A stretch of DNA of 64,000 bases from Clostridia bacterium (GTDB lineage Bacteria; Bacillota; Clostridia; Oscillospirales; Acutalibacteraceae): the NCBI GenBank assembly GCA_017613735.1, contig JAGADF010000009.1:248001-312000 (forward strand), in the 5' to 3' direction. The notes beneath the pieces are model-generated. The model worked only from the letters and a program-made list of their open reading frames with translations, was not told where the DNA came from and did no database searches. Below, piece after piece: positions 52,103 to 61,997 of the stretch. A program made the translations under genes and the position numbers. The first letter of the stretch is position 1. The number at the start of each line of letters is the position of its first letter.

Positions 52103-53368
52103 ATGAAATTACTTGTAGTCGGCTCAGGCGGACGTGAACACGCGATTATAAAAAAATTAAAGGAAAACCCGAAGGTCGAGAAGATTTACGCACTTCCAGG
52201 TAACGGCGGTATTTCCGCGGACGCCGAATGCGTAAATATCGGCGCTAAAGACATTGACGGCATTGTTGAATTCGCTTATAACAATCAAATCGACTTTGCC
52301 GTTGTTGCTCCGGACGACCCGCTCGTTCTCGGTTGCGTCGACGCGCTTGAAGCTCACGGGATTCCGTGCTTCGGGCCTGAGAAAAAAGCAGCGATTATTG
52401 AGGGAAGCAAGGTCTTTTCAAAGAATTTAATGAAAAAATACGGTATTCCTACCGCTGAATATGAGGTATTCTCCGATATTGAAAGCGCGCTTAAGTATCT
52501 TGAAACAGCCCCGATTCCTACTGTTATTAAAGCTGACGGACTCGCTCTTGGCAAAGGCGTAATTATAGCCGATACAAGAGAAAAAGCAATCAATGCGGTT
52601 CATTCAATGATGGAGGACAAAATCTTCGGCGAAAGCGGCGCTAATATAGTAATTGAAGAATTTCTTGAAGGCCCCGAAGTTTCCGTTCTTTCGTTTACCG
52701 ACGGCAAAACTGTTGTTCCGATGATTTCTTCAATGGACCACAAGCGGGCCCGCGATTATGACGAAGGTCTTAATACCGGCGGAATGGGTACGGTTGCTCC
52801 TAATCCTTACTATACTCCCGAAATTGCAAAGGAATGTATGGAAAAAATCTTTATTCCAACAATGAATGCAATGAATAAAGAGGGGAGGACTTTTAAAGGC
52901 TGCCTTTATTTCGGTCTTATGATTACAAAGGACGGTCCAAAGGTTATTGAGTACAACTGCCGTTTCGGCGACCCCGAAACTCAGGTTGTTCTTCCGCTTC
53001 TTAAAACCGATTTGCTTGATATTTTTGTTGCGGTAAGAAATGAAACTCTTTCCGAAATAAACGTTGAATTTTCCGATGAAAACGCCTGCTGCGTAATTAT
53101 GGCGTCAGACGGCTATCCTTCAAAATATGAAACCGGCTTTGAAATTAATCTTCCCGATGAAAACGGATTTGAGATTTTTATTGCCGGCGCAAAGAAATCC
53201 GACAGTAAGCTTATCACTTCGGGCGGAAGAGTTCTCGGCGTAACCGCCAAGGGCGATACGCTCAAAAAAGCAATAGAGAATTCATATAAAGCGGTTGAAA
53301 AAATTTCGTTTGAAAACGCATATTACCGTCGCGATATAGGTAAGAGAGCCCTTAAGGCATTAAAATAA
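52103..53368 (+). CDS. purD: Phosphoribosylamine-glycine ligase
   Basis: ATP-grasp ligase that joins glycine to phosphoribosylamine. The 421-residue PurD has VVGSGGREHAI at the start, ATP-grasp segments IKADGLALGKGV (about 145-156) and MDHKRARDYDEGLNTGGMG, and the metal site EYNCRFGDPETQ. It is placed between glyA, which can supply glycine, and purL. SD GAGGAAT. Confidence 0.96.
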   Translation: MKLLVVGSGGREHAIIKKLKENPKVEKIYALPGNGGISADAECVNIGAKDIDGIVEFAYNNQIDFAVVAPDDPLVLGCVDALEAHGIPCFGPEKKAAIIEGSKVFSKNLMKKYGIPTAEYEVFSDIESALKYLETAPIPTVIKADGLALGKGVIIADTREKAINAVHSMMEDKIFGESGANIVIEEFLEGPEVSVLSFTDGKTVVPMISSMDHKRARDYDEGLNTGGMGTVAPNPYYTPEIAKECMEKIFIPTMNAMNKEGRTFKGCLYFGLMITKDGPKVIEYNCRFGDPETQVVLPLLKTDLLDIFVAVRNETLSEINVEFSDENACCVIMASDGYPSKYETGFEINLPDENGFEIFIAGAKKSDSKLITSGGRVLGVTAKGDTLKKAIENSYKAVEKISFENAYYRRDIGKRALKALK

Positions 53369-53380
53369 AAGGGGATTTAT

Positions 53381-56300
53381 ATGGTTTACAGAATTTTTGT
53401 CGAAAAGCGTGAAGGTCTTACAAATGAGGCTAACGCACTGAAAAACGATATTATATCAACTCTCGGAATCAGGCTTGATTCTCTTCGTATTCTCAACAGA
53501 TATGACGTTGAAAATATTGAAAAGGATTTGTTCGATTACTCGGTAAAAACCGTATTTTCCGAGCCTCAGCTTGATATTGTCAGCTATAATCTGGAGAAAA
53601 ACGACGGAGATATTGTTTTTGCTGTTGAATATCTTCCCGGTCAGTTTGACCAGAGGGCGGATTCGGCTGCTCAGTGTATTCAGATTATTTCACAGAAAGA
53701 AAAACCTCTTGTCAGAACGGCAAAAGTTTATGTGCTTTCCGGCAATATAAGCGAAAACGACGTAAACCTCATAAAGAAATATGTCATTAACCCCGTCGAA
53801 GCAAGGGAAGCTTCGCTTGAAACATATTCGACCTTAAAAACCAATTACGAAATTCCCACAACCGTTGAAACTCTTGACGGTTTTATCTCCTATGATGACT
53901 CTTTGCTCAATGACTTTGTTAAAAAATACGGTCTTGCGATGGATTTTGACGACCTTAAATTCTGTCAGGATTATTTTAAAAGTGAGAACAGAAATCCCAC
54001 TATAACTGAAATAAGAATGATTGATACATATTGGTCGGACCACTGCAGACACACTACGTTTTTAACAACAATTGACAGCGTTGAATTTGAAGACGAACTT
54101 TTACAGAAAGCTTATAACGATTATATTGACGTAAGAAAGGCCATTAACAGAACAAAGCCGATTAATCTTATGGACCTTGCAACGGTCGCCACTCGTTATT
54201 TAAAACAGCAGGGCAAATTACCCCTTCTTGACGAATCTGAGGAAATTAACGCCTGCACCGTAAAGATGACGATTAAGGTCGACGGCGTTGACGAAGAATG
54301 GCTTCTTCTGTTTAAAAACGAAACGCATAACCATCCTACCGAAATCGAACCCTTCGGCGGAGCGGCTACCTGCATAGGCGGTGCAATCCGTGACCCGCTT
54401 TCGGGAAGAAGCTACGTTTACGCGGCTATGCGCGTTACGGGCGCGGCAGACCCGTTAAAGCCTTTCAGCGAAACGCTTGAAGGCAAATTACCTCAGAGAA
54501 AAATTGTTACTACTGCAGCCGCAGGTTACAGCTCTTACGGCAACCAGATAGGTCTTGCTACCGGTCAGGTAGATGAAATCTATCACGAAGGCTATGCCGC
54601 AAAAAGAATGGAAATAGGCGCGGTTATCGCTGCAGCTCCCGCTGAAAATGTCAGGCGTGAAAGACCTGCCGACGGAGACATTGTTATTCTTTTAGGCGGA
54701 AGAACAGGCCGTGACGGTTGCGGCGGTGCTACGGGCTCTTCTAAATCCCATACGCTCGAATCGCTTGAAAGCTGCGGAGCGGAGGTACAGAAGGGTAATG
54801 CTCCCGAGGAAAGAAAGCTTCAGAGATTATTCAGAAACAAGGAAGCTTCTTTACTTATTAAGCGTTGTAATGACTTCGGCGCAGGCGGAGTTTCGGTTGC
54901 CATAGGCGAACTTGCCGACGGGCTTGAAATCGACTTAAATGCCGTACCGAAGAAATATGACGGACTTGACGGAACGGAGCTTGCTATTTCCGAATCGCAG
55001 GAGAGAATGGCTGTTGTAGTCGCTCCCGAGGATGTTGAAAAGTTCAAAAAACTCGCTTATGAAGAGAATCTTGAAGCAACCGTAGTCGCGGTTGTCAAGG
55101 CCGAGCCGAGACTTAAAATGAACTGGAACGGCAGGACAATTGTTAATATTTCGCGCGAATTCCTTAATTCAAACGGCGCGGAAAAGCATATTGACATCAA
55201 ACCCGCCAAGATTGAAAAGTACACTAAACAAATTCCCGATGATTTTTTAAACGGTTTCAAAGCGCTTGCGGGAGATTTGAACGTTTGTTCCAAACGCGGA
55301 CTTTCCGAAAGATTTGACTCTACAATCGGCGCGGGAACAGTTCTTATGCCTTTCGGCGGTAAAAACCAGCTGACTCCTATTCAGGCTATGGTAAATAAGG
55401 TTTCCGTCGAAAAGAAACACACTGACGACTGTTCGTTTATGGCATGGGGTTACAATCCCTTTATAACCGAAAAAAGTCCCTATCACGGCGCATACCTTGC
55501 GGTAATTGAATCTGTTTCAAAGCTTATTGCAACCGGCGCAACTTTTAACGAAACGTACCTTACTTTCCAGGAATATTTTGAAAAGCCAAATAAAGACCCG
55601 AAACGCTGGGGCAAGCCTCTTTCGGCTCTTCTCGGAGCATTTGAAGCTCAGAAAGAACTGAATATTGCTTCCATAGGCGGCAAGGATTCAATGAGCGGTA
55701 GTTTTGAAAAAATAGACGTTCCGCCGACGCTTGTTTCGTTTGCGGTTACTCATAACAAAGTCGAAAGAGTAGTTACGCCCGAGTTTAAGGGAAAAGGGCA
55801 TAAGGTTGTATTGATTAAAACCGATTACAATGAAAATAATCTTCCCGATACCGCTTCGTTGCTTTCAAATTTTGATAAGATTAATTCGCTTATCGAAGAT
55901 AAGAAAGCTCTTGCCTGCTATACTCCGACATACGGCGGAATTGCCGAAGCTGTTCTTAAAATGTCCATAGGCAACGACATCGGCTTTGAATTTGACTCCT
56001 GTATTTCACTTGATGAAATCTTCGGTTATAACTACGGCTCGTTTATCGTTGAACTGAACGACGATACCGATATCGGAATTACGCTCGGTTATACCAACGG
56101 CAGCAATTCAATTTCATTTAACGAAAAAGCAATCAGTCTCGACGAGTTAAAAGACATTTACGAGAATAAGCTTGAAAACGTTTTTGCCTGCAATATTAAG
56201 CAGGAGGGGATTAAGACCGAAAACTTCTCATATAACGCCGAAAGAAGAATTTCTCCAGCCGTAAATACGGCTAAACCGAGAGTTCTTATTCCCGTATTTC

Positions 56301-57070
56301 CCGGTACAAACTGTGAATTCGATACCGCGAAGGTACTTCGCGACGCAGGCGCGGAACCTGAAATAATCGTTATCAATAACCTTTCGTCCGCCTCTATTTC
56401 CGGGTCGGTTGAGTATTTTGCAAAGCGCATTGACGACGCTCAGATTATTTTTATTCCAGGCGGATTCTCGGGCGGCGACGAGCCGGACGGTTCGGGCAAA
56501 TTTATTACGGCATTCTTCAGAAATGCAGCCGTAAAAGATAAGGTTACCGATTTACTTGATAACCGCGACGGTCTTATGTGCGGTATCTGTAACGGGTTCC
56601 AGGCTCTTATCAAACTCGGTCTTGTTCCTTACGGAAGAATAATTGATACCGACGAGAATTGCCCGACTCTTACCTTTAATACAATTAACCGTCACCAGTC
56701 AAGGCTTGTAAGAACAAGAATCGCTTCAAATAAATCGCCTTGGCTTATGAATACGAATGTCGGTGACATATATACCGCTCCGATTTCACACGGCGAAGGC
56801 AAGTTCTTCTGTTCGGAAGAGTTTATAAGAAAGCTTGCCGAAAACGGACAGATTGCAACTCAGTATGTCGACCTTGACGGCAACGCTTCGGCAGATATTC
56901 ATTTCAATCCGAACGGCTCGGCTTTTGCGGTTGAGGGAATCACTTCTCCGGACGGCAGGGTATTCGGCAAGATGGCTCATTCAGAGCGTATCGGCAACGG
57001 TCTTTACAGAAATGTTGAAGGCGTCTACGAAATGGGCATGTTCAGTTCTGCAGTTGAGTATTTCAAATAA
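53381..57070 (+). CDS. purL: FGAM synthase, single-chain PurL
   Basis: Converts FGAR, glutamine and ATP to FGAM. At 1229 residues this is the large single-chain form: N-terminal PurS-like domain (about 1-170), PurL core with SDHCRHTTF, NETHNHPTEIEPFGGA and the second half with GGKDSMSG, then a class I glutamine amidotransferase with the nucleophile C1070 in CGICNGFQAL and the His/Glu near GEGKF and MAHSERIG. Many Bacillota use the split PurL/PurQ/PurS instead. Last gene of the pur operon, followed by a strong terminator. SD AAGGGG. Confidence 0.95.
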   Translation: MVYRIFVEKREGLTNEANALKNDIISTLGIRLDSLRILNRYDVENIEKDLFDYSVKTVFSEPQLDIVSYNLEKNDGDIVFAVEYLPGQFDQRADSAAQCIQIISQKEKPLVRTAKVYVLSGNISENDVNLIKKYVINPVEAREASLETYSTLKTNYEIPTTVETLDGFISYDDSLLNDFVKKYGLAMDFDDLKFCQDYFKSENRNPTITEIRMIDTYWSDHCRHTTFLTTIDSVEFEDELLQKAYNDYIDVRKAINRTKPINLMDLATVATRYLKQQGKLPLLDESEEINACTVKMTIKVDGVDEEWLLLFKNETHNHPTEIEPFGGAATCIGGAIRDPLSGRSYVYAAMRVTGAADPLKPFSETLEGKLPQRKIVTTAAAGYSSYGNQIGLATGQVDEIYHEGYAAKRMEIGAVIAAAPAENVRRERPADGDIVILLGGRTGRDGCGGATGSSKSHTLESLESCGAEVQKGNAPEERKLQRLFRNKEASLLIKRCNDFGAGGVSVAIGELADGLEIDLNAVPKKYDGLDGTELAISESQERMAVVVAPEDVEKFKKLAYEENLEATVVAVVKAEPRLKMNWNGRTIVNISREFLNSNGAEKHIDIKPAKIEKYTKQIPDDFLNGFKALAGDLNVCSKRGLSERFDSTIGAGTVLMPFGGKNQLTPIQAMVNKVSVEKKHTDDCSFMAWGYNPFITEKSPYHGAYLAVIESVSKLIATGATFNETYLTFQEYFEKPNKDPKRWGKPLSALLGAFEAQKELNIASIGGKDSMSGSFEKIDVPPTLVSFAVTHNKVERVVTPEFKGKGHKVVLIKTDYNENNLPDTASLLSNFDKINSLIEDKKALACYTPTYGGIAEAVLKMSIGNDIGFEFDSCISLDEIFGYNYGSFIVELNDDTDIGITLGYTNGSNSISFNEKAISLDELKDIYENKLENVFACNIKQEGIKTENFSYNAERRISPAVNTAKPRVLIPVFPGTNCEFDTAKVLRDAGAEPEIIVINNLSSASISGSVEYFAKRIDDAQIIFIPGGFSGGDEPDGSGKFITAFFRNAAVKDKVTDLLDNRDGLMCGICNGFQALIKLGLVPYGRIIDTDENCPTLTFNTINRHQSRLVRTRIASNKSPWLMNTNVGDIYTAPISHGEGKFFCSEEFIRKLAENGQIATQYVDLDGNASADIHFNPNGSAFAVEGITSPDGRVFGKMAHSERIGNGLYRNVEGVYEMGMFSSAVEYFK

Positions 57071-57081
57071 AAATCCAAAAT

Positions 57082-57117
57082 AAAACAGCGCAGGAAAGTT
57101 TTTCTTGCGCTGTTTTT
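57082..57117 (+). terminator. Intrinsic terminator of the pur operon
   Basis: A long stem (about 57084-57098 with 57102-57115, minor mismatches) around a GC-rich core CAGCGCA, followed by a T run. The uvrB -35 box begins right after it. Confidence 0.87.
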
Positions 57118-57118
57118 G

Positions 57119-57147
57119 TTTACATAACCGAACATTTGTGTTAAAAT
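57119..57147 (+). promoter_or_regulatory. Sigma-A promoter of uvrB-uvrA
   Basis: -35 TTTACA (57119-57124), 17-base spacer, -10 TAAAAT (57142-57147). I find no clear LexA (CGAACNNNNGTTCG-like) box; ACCGAACATTTGTGTT in the spacer (57127-57142) has only a weak resemblance. Confidence 0.7.
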
Positions 57148-57165
57148 ATAGTTTAATGATTAAAG

Positions 57166-59133
57166 ATGGGAGGCGATGTTACGGACAGATTTGTTTTAAA
57201 CAGTGAATTCAAGCCGACAGGCGATCAACCCGAGGCTATAAATGCTCTTGTAAACGGCGTTAATCAGGGTTTTATGGAACAAACCCTACTCGGTGTTACG
57301 GGAAGCGGAAAAACGTTCACTATGGCAAATGTTATTGAAAAATGTAACAGACCTACGCTCGTTCTTGCCCATAACAAAACGCTTGCCGCCCAGCTTTGCT
57401 CCGAGTTTAAGGAATTCTTTCCCGAAAATGCGGTAGAATACTTCGTTTCATACTATGATTACTATCGGCCTGAAGCTTATATTCCGTCGACCGATACGTA
57501 TATCGAAAAAGACTCTTCGATTAATGATGAGATAGATAAGCTTCGGCATTCAGCGACGTCCGCTCTTTCGGAAAGACGGGACGTTATAATCGTCGCATCC
57601 GTTTCCTGTATTTACACCCTCGGCGACCCGATTGACTACCGCAATATGGTTATTTCTCTTCGTCAGGGTATGACTAAAAACCGTGACGAGCTGATAGATA
57701 AGCTTGTTTCAATTCAATATGAGAGAAACGATATTAATTTTATCAGGAATAAATTCAGAGTCAGGGGAGATACGGTTGAGGTCTTTCCTGTATACTCTAA
57801 TGATATAGCTATTAGAATTGAGTTTTTCGGTGACGAAATTGACCGTATTTCAGAGTTTAATCCTTTGACGGGTGAAATTAAAAACGTTGTAAAGCACATT
57901 GCCATTTATCCCGCATCGCATTACGTCGTTTCTCACGAGAAGCTTGAAAGAAGCTGCGAAGAATTAAGGCATGAAATGGAAGAACGCGTTAAATTCTTTG
58001 AAAGTCAGGGTAAGCTTCTTGAGGCGCAGAGAATCAAGCAGAGAACCGAATACGATATTGAAATGCTTCTCGAAACGGGTTTTTGCAAGGGAATTGAAAA
58101 CTATTCAAGGGTTATGTCAGGTCGTCCCGCGGGCTCGGCGCCTTTCACTTTGCTAGATTATTTTCCCGATGATTTTCTTCTTTTTATTGACGAATCGCAC
58201 GTTACACTTCCTCAGGTAAGAGGTATGTACGGCGGCGACCGTTCAAGAAAGGAAAACCTTGTCGAATTCGGTTTCAGACTTCCGTCGGCTTTCGATAACA
58301 GACCGCTTATGTTTGATGAATTTTATAAAAAGGTCGGTCAAAAGATATTTGTAAGCGCTACTCCGGGCGATTTTGAAAAACAGAAGAGCAAACAGATTGT
58401 TGAGCAGGTTATTAGACCTACGGGACTTCTTGACCCCGAAATTACAGTCCGCGGCACAGAGGGACAGATTGACGATTTGCTTTCGGAAATAAATATAAGA
58501 GTCGGGAGAAAAGAAAGAGTCCTTGTTACAACGCTGACAAAGAAAATGGCGGAGGATTTGACGGACTATTTATCCGACAGGGGAGTCAAAGTCAGGTATA
58601 TGCACTACGACATTGACACCATTGAACGAATGGAGATTATACGCGACCTTCGTTTAGGCGAATTCGACGTTCTTGTCGGTATAAATCTACTTCGTGAAGG
58701 ACTTGATATTCCCGAGGTATCGCTTGTTGCAATTCTCGACGCGGACAAGGAAGGCTTTTTAAGAAGCGAGCAGTCGTTGATACAGACTGTCGGCAGAGCC
58801 GCAAGAAACGCCAACGGTCAGGTAATTATGTATGCCGATACCGTTACCGCATCAATGGAAAAGGCTCTTACCGAAACCTACAGAAGACGCGAAAAACAGA
58901 TAAAATATAATGAAGAGCATAATATAACCCCGACAACAATCAATAAGGGCGTCAGGGAAATACTTGAAATAAGCTCGCATAAAGACAAACATTTAACGCA
59001 TCTCAAACCGCTTGAAAAGGAAAAGCTTATTAAAGAACTCACTGCGGAAATGAATGCCGCGGCAAAGCTTCTTGAATTTGAACACGCGGCGTATTTGCGC
59101 GATCGTATTAATGAACTGAGAAAGGGTAAATGA
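57166..59133 (+). CDS. uvrB: Excinuclease ABC subunit B
   Basis: DNA damage verification helicase of nucleotide excision repair. The 655-residue protein has the Walker [10 protein letters not shown] (about 43-51), the beta-hairpin with [12 protein letters not shown] that clamps DNA, helicase motifs including LREGLDIPE and QTVGRAARN, and the C-terminal UVR helix pair that binds UvrA/UvrC. The only usable start in frame is ATG 57166, with [16 protein letters not shown] sequence soon after; a strong GGGAGG lies just inside the gene (57168-57173), which is odd. The stop overlaps the uvrA start. Confidence 0.95.
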   Translation: MGGDVTDRFVLNSEFKPTGDQPEAINALVNGVNQGFMEQTLLGVTGSGKTFTMANVIEKCNRPTLVLAHNKTLAAQLCSEFKEFFPENAVEYFVSYYDYYRPEAYIPSTDTYIEKDSSINDEIDKLRHSATSALSERRDVIIVASVSCIYTLGDPIDYRNMVISLRQGMTKNRDELIDKLVSIQYERNDINFIRNKFRVRGDTVEVFPVYSNDIAIRIEFFGDEIDRISEFNPLTGEIKNVVKHIAIYPASHYVVSHEKLERSCEELRHEMEERVKFFESQGKLLEAQRIKQRTEYDIEMLLETGFCKGIENYSRVMSGRPAGSAPFTLLDYFPDDFLLFIDESHVTLPQVRGMYGGDRSRKENLVEFGFRLPSAFDNRPLMFDEFYKKVGQKIFVSATPGDFEKQKSKQIVEQVIRPTGLLDPEITVRGTEGQIDDLLSEINIRVGRKERVLVTTLTKKMAEDLTDYLSDRGVKVRYMHYDIDTIERMEIIRDLRLGEFDVLVGINLLREGLDIPEVSLVAILDADKEGFLRSEQSLIQTVGRAARNANGQVIMYADTVTASMEKALTETYRRREKQIKYNEEHNITPTTINKGVREILEISSHKDKHLTHLKPLEKEKLIKELTAEMNAAAKLLEFEHAAYLRDRINELRKGK

Positions 59134-61955
59134 TGGCAAACAAAAACATTATTATTAAAGGAGCCAGAGAGAATAATCTCAAAAATATCGACCTGACCAT
59201 TCCCCGTGACAGACTTGTTGTCTTTACGGGTCTTTCCGGTTCGGGTAAAAGCTCTCTTGCATTTGACACTATTTACGCCGAAGGTCAGAGAAGATACGTC
59301 GAGTCACTTTCGTCGTATGCAAGAATGTTTCTCGGTCAGATGGACAAGCCGCACGTCGATTCAATTGACGGGCTTTCTCCGGCTATTTCAATTGACCAGA
59401 AAACAACGTCAAAGAACCCGCGTTCAACCGTAGGAACTGTTACGGAAATATATGACTATTACAGACTGCTCTTTGCGAGAATCGGCATTCCTCACTGTCC
59501 CGTCTGCGGCCGCGTAATTACAAAGCAGACTGTCGATATGATAGTCGATTCGGTAATGAAGCTTGAAAACGGAACTAAAATTCAGGTTATGGCTCCGATT
59601 GCGAGAGGTAAAAAGGGCGAATATGTCAAAGACCTTTCTTCAGCCGCTAAATCGGGATTTGTTCGCGCAAGAATAGACGGTATTATATACGAGCTGAACG
59701 AAACGCCTAAGCTCGATAAAAATATAAAACATTCAATTGAAATAATAATTGACCGACTTGTCGTAAACGAGGACATACGCTCACGCCTTGCAGATTCGAT
59801 TGAGACTGCTTCCAAGCTTACGGGCGGTCTTATCCTTATCGACGTTATAAACGGCGAAGAAATGCTTTTCTCGCAGAATTTTGCGTGTCCCGAACACAAT
59901 ATTTCAATTGATGAATTAAGTCCGAGACTTTTTTCATTCAATAATCCTTACGGAGCATGTCCGAAATGCTCGGGACTCAGCGTTTTTATGAGGGTTGATG
60001 AAAATCTTGTAATCCCCAATAAAAAGCTTTCGATTAATAAGGGCGCAATTAAAGCGAGCGGCTGGTCAAACGCTGAGGGCGGCACTATCTGTCAGATGTA
60101 TTATGAAGCTCTCGGCGAAAAATACGGATTTACGCTTGATACGCCTATAGAAAAGTTAAAAAAAGACGCGCTTAACGCTCTTCTTTACGGCACTAACGGC
60201 GAAAAACTGACGATGCACCGCACCAATGTTTACGGTACGGGAACTTATAAAGCGGAATTCGAGGGTATAGTCAACAACCTCGAAAGACGTTATGCGGAAA
60301 CAACGAGCGACTGGTCAAGATATGAAATTGAACAGGTGATGAACGAACAAAAATGCGAAGCCTGCGGCGGAAGAAGGCTTAATCCCGTCGCGCTTGCAGT
60401 TACTGTCGGCGGAATTAATATTGACGAACTTGTTAATATGTCGGTCGTAAAGGAGCTTGAATTCATCAGCAGCCTCAAGCTCAATGAACGCGAAGCGATT
60501 ATTGCCGACCTTATTTTGAAAGAAATTAAATCAAGGCTCACCTTCCTTGACAGCGTCGGTCTCGGTTATCTTACGCTTTCCCGTCAGGCGGGGACTCTTT
60601 CGGGCGGCGAAAGCCAGAGAATAAGACTAGCAACTCAGATAGGCTCTTCGCTTATGGGCGTTCTTTATATTCTTGACGAGCCGAGTATCGGTCTTCATCA
60701 GAGAGATAACGACAAGCTTCTCGCTACGCTTAAAAATCTTCGCGACCTTGGCAATACTCTTATTGTTGTCGAGCACGACGAAGATACAATGAAAGCTGCG
60801 GATTATATTGTAGATATCGGTCCCGGAGCGGGAATTCACGGCGGAGAGGTCGTCGCAACGGGTACGGTTGAAGATATTATCAAATGTAATAATTCAATTA
60901 CGGGGCAGTATTTAAGCGGTAAAAAGAAAATTCCCGTTCCCGAAAGCAGAAGAAAAGGAAACGGAAAAAAGCTTAAAATACTCGGAGCAAGCGAAAACAA
61001 CCTTAAAAAGATTGACGTTGAAATACCGCTCGGCGATTTTGTCTGCGTCACGGGCGTTTCCGGTTCGGGTAAATCCTCGCTTATAAATGAGATTCTTTAT
61101 AAAAGACTTGCAAATGAATTAAATCTTGCAAAAAAAGTTGTCGGCAGTCATAAAGACATACTCGGCATTGAAAACCTCGATAAAGTAATTGATATAGACC
61201 AGTCGCCCATCGGCAGAACTCCGCGTTCAAATCCCGCGACTTATACAAGCGTATTCAACGATATCAGAGAGTTATTCGCTTCAACAAAGGACGCTAAAAT
61301 AAAGGGCTATACCGCCAGCAGGTTTTCTTTTAACGTCAAGGGCGGAAGATGCGAAAGCTGTCAGGGCGACGGAATAGTAAAGATTGAAATGCATTTTCTT
61401 TCGGATGTATATGTTCCCTGTGAGGTTTGCAAAGGTAAAAGATATAACCGCGAAACTCTTGACGTCAGATATAAAGGCAAAAACATTTACGAAGTTCTTG
61501 AAATGACAGTTGAAGAGGCGCTTGCCTTCTTTGAAAATCAGCCTAAAATCAAACGCAAATTACAGACTTTGTATGACGTCGGTCTCGGCTATATAAAAAT
61601 CGGGCAGAGCGCCACAAGCCTTTCGGGCGGCGAAGCGCAGAGGGTAAAGCTTGCGACCGAACTGTCAAAGCGTTCAACCGGTAAGACAATTTATATTCTT
61701 GACGAACCGACAACCGGACTTCATTCGGCAGATGTTCACAAGCTTATTGAGGTTCTTCAGAAGCTTGTCGAAACCGGTAATACGGTACTTGTCATAGAGC
61801 ATAATCTCGATGTAATTAAATGCGCGGATTATATTATTGATTTAGGGCCTGAAGGCGGCGACGAAGGAGGGCGCATTGTAGCGACAGGCACTCCCGAAGA
61901 GGTCGCAAAGGTTAAAAAATCATATACCGGACAGTATCTCAAAAAAATGCTTTAA
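59133..61955 (+). CDS. uvrA: Excinuclease ABC subunit A
   Basis: DNA damage sensor ATPase that loads UvrB. The 940-residue protein has two ABC modules: first Walker [14 protein letters not shown] near residue 31 and signature [12 protein letters not shown]; second Walker [12 protein letters not shown] near residue 640 and [12 protein letters not shown]. Zinc modules are seen in CPVCGR, CPKCSG and CEACGG, and in CESCQGDG with [11 protein letters not shown] 59130 is also in frame; the AAAGGG SD (59121-59126) suits ATG 59133. Followed by a bidirectional terminator. Confidence 0.96.
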   Translation: MANKNIIIKGARENNLKNIDLTIPRDRLVVFTGLSGSGKSSLAFDTIYAEGQRRYVESLSSYARMFLGQMDKPHVDSIDGLSPAISIDQKTTSKNPRSTVGTVTEIYDYYRLLFARIGIPHCPVCGRVITKQTVDMIVDSVMKLENGTKIQVMAPIARGKKGEYVKDLSSAAKSGFVRARIDGIIYELNETPKLDKNIKHSIEIIIDRLVVNEDIRSRLADSIETASKLTGGLILIDVINGEEMLFSQNFACPEHNISIDELSPRLFSFNNPYGACPKCSGLSVFMRVDENLVIPNKKLSINKGAIKASGWSNAEGGTICQMYYEALGEKYGFTLDTPIEKLKKDALNALLYGTNGEKLTMHRTNVYGTGTYKAEFEGIVNNLERRYAETTSDWSRYEIEQVMNEQKCEACGGRRLNPVALAVTVGGINIDELVNMSVVKELEFISSLKLNEREAIIADLILKEIKSRLTFLDSVGLGYLTLSRQAGTLSGGESQRIRLATQIGSSLMGVLYILDEPSIGLHQRDNDKLLATLKNLRDLGNTLIVVEHDEDTMKAADYIVDIGPGAGIHGGEVVATGTVEDIIKCNNSITGQYLSGKKKIPVPESRRKGNGKKLKILGASENNLKKIDVEIPLGDFVCVTGVSGSGKSSLINEILYKRLANELNLAKKVVGSHKDILGIENLDKVIDIDQSPIGRTPRSNPATYTSVFNDIRELFASTKDAKIKGYTASRFSFNVKGGRCESCQGDGIVKIEMHFLSDVYVPCEVCKGKRYNRETLDVRYKGKNIYEVLEMTVEEALAFFENQPKIKRKLQTLYDVGLGYIKIGQSATSLSGGEAQRVKLATELSKRSTGKTIYILDEPTTGLHSADVHKLIEVLQKLVETGNTVLVIEHNLDVIKCADYIIDLGPEGGDEGGRIVATGTPEEVAKVKKSYTGQYLKKML

Positions 61956-61962
61956 AAGAATA

Positions 61963-61997
61963 ACCGCAGGAAGCTTCAACTTCCTGCGGTGTTTTTT
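61963..61997. terminator. Bidirectional terminator between uvrA and the YfhO gene
   Basis: A perfect 11-bp stem (61963-61973 with 61980-61990), 6-base loop and T run. The minus-strand gene stops inside the T run (61996-61998). Confidence 0.85.

Noticed and set aside
57127..57142. LexA (SOS) box in the uvrB promoter
   Set aside because: Only one half resembles GAAC; the second half does not match, so SOS control cannot be claimed.
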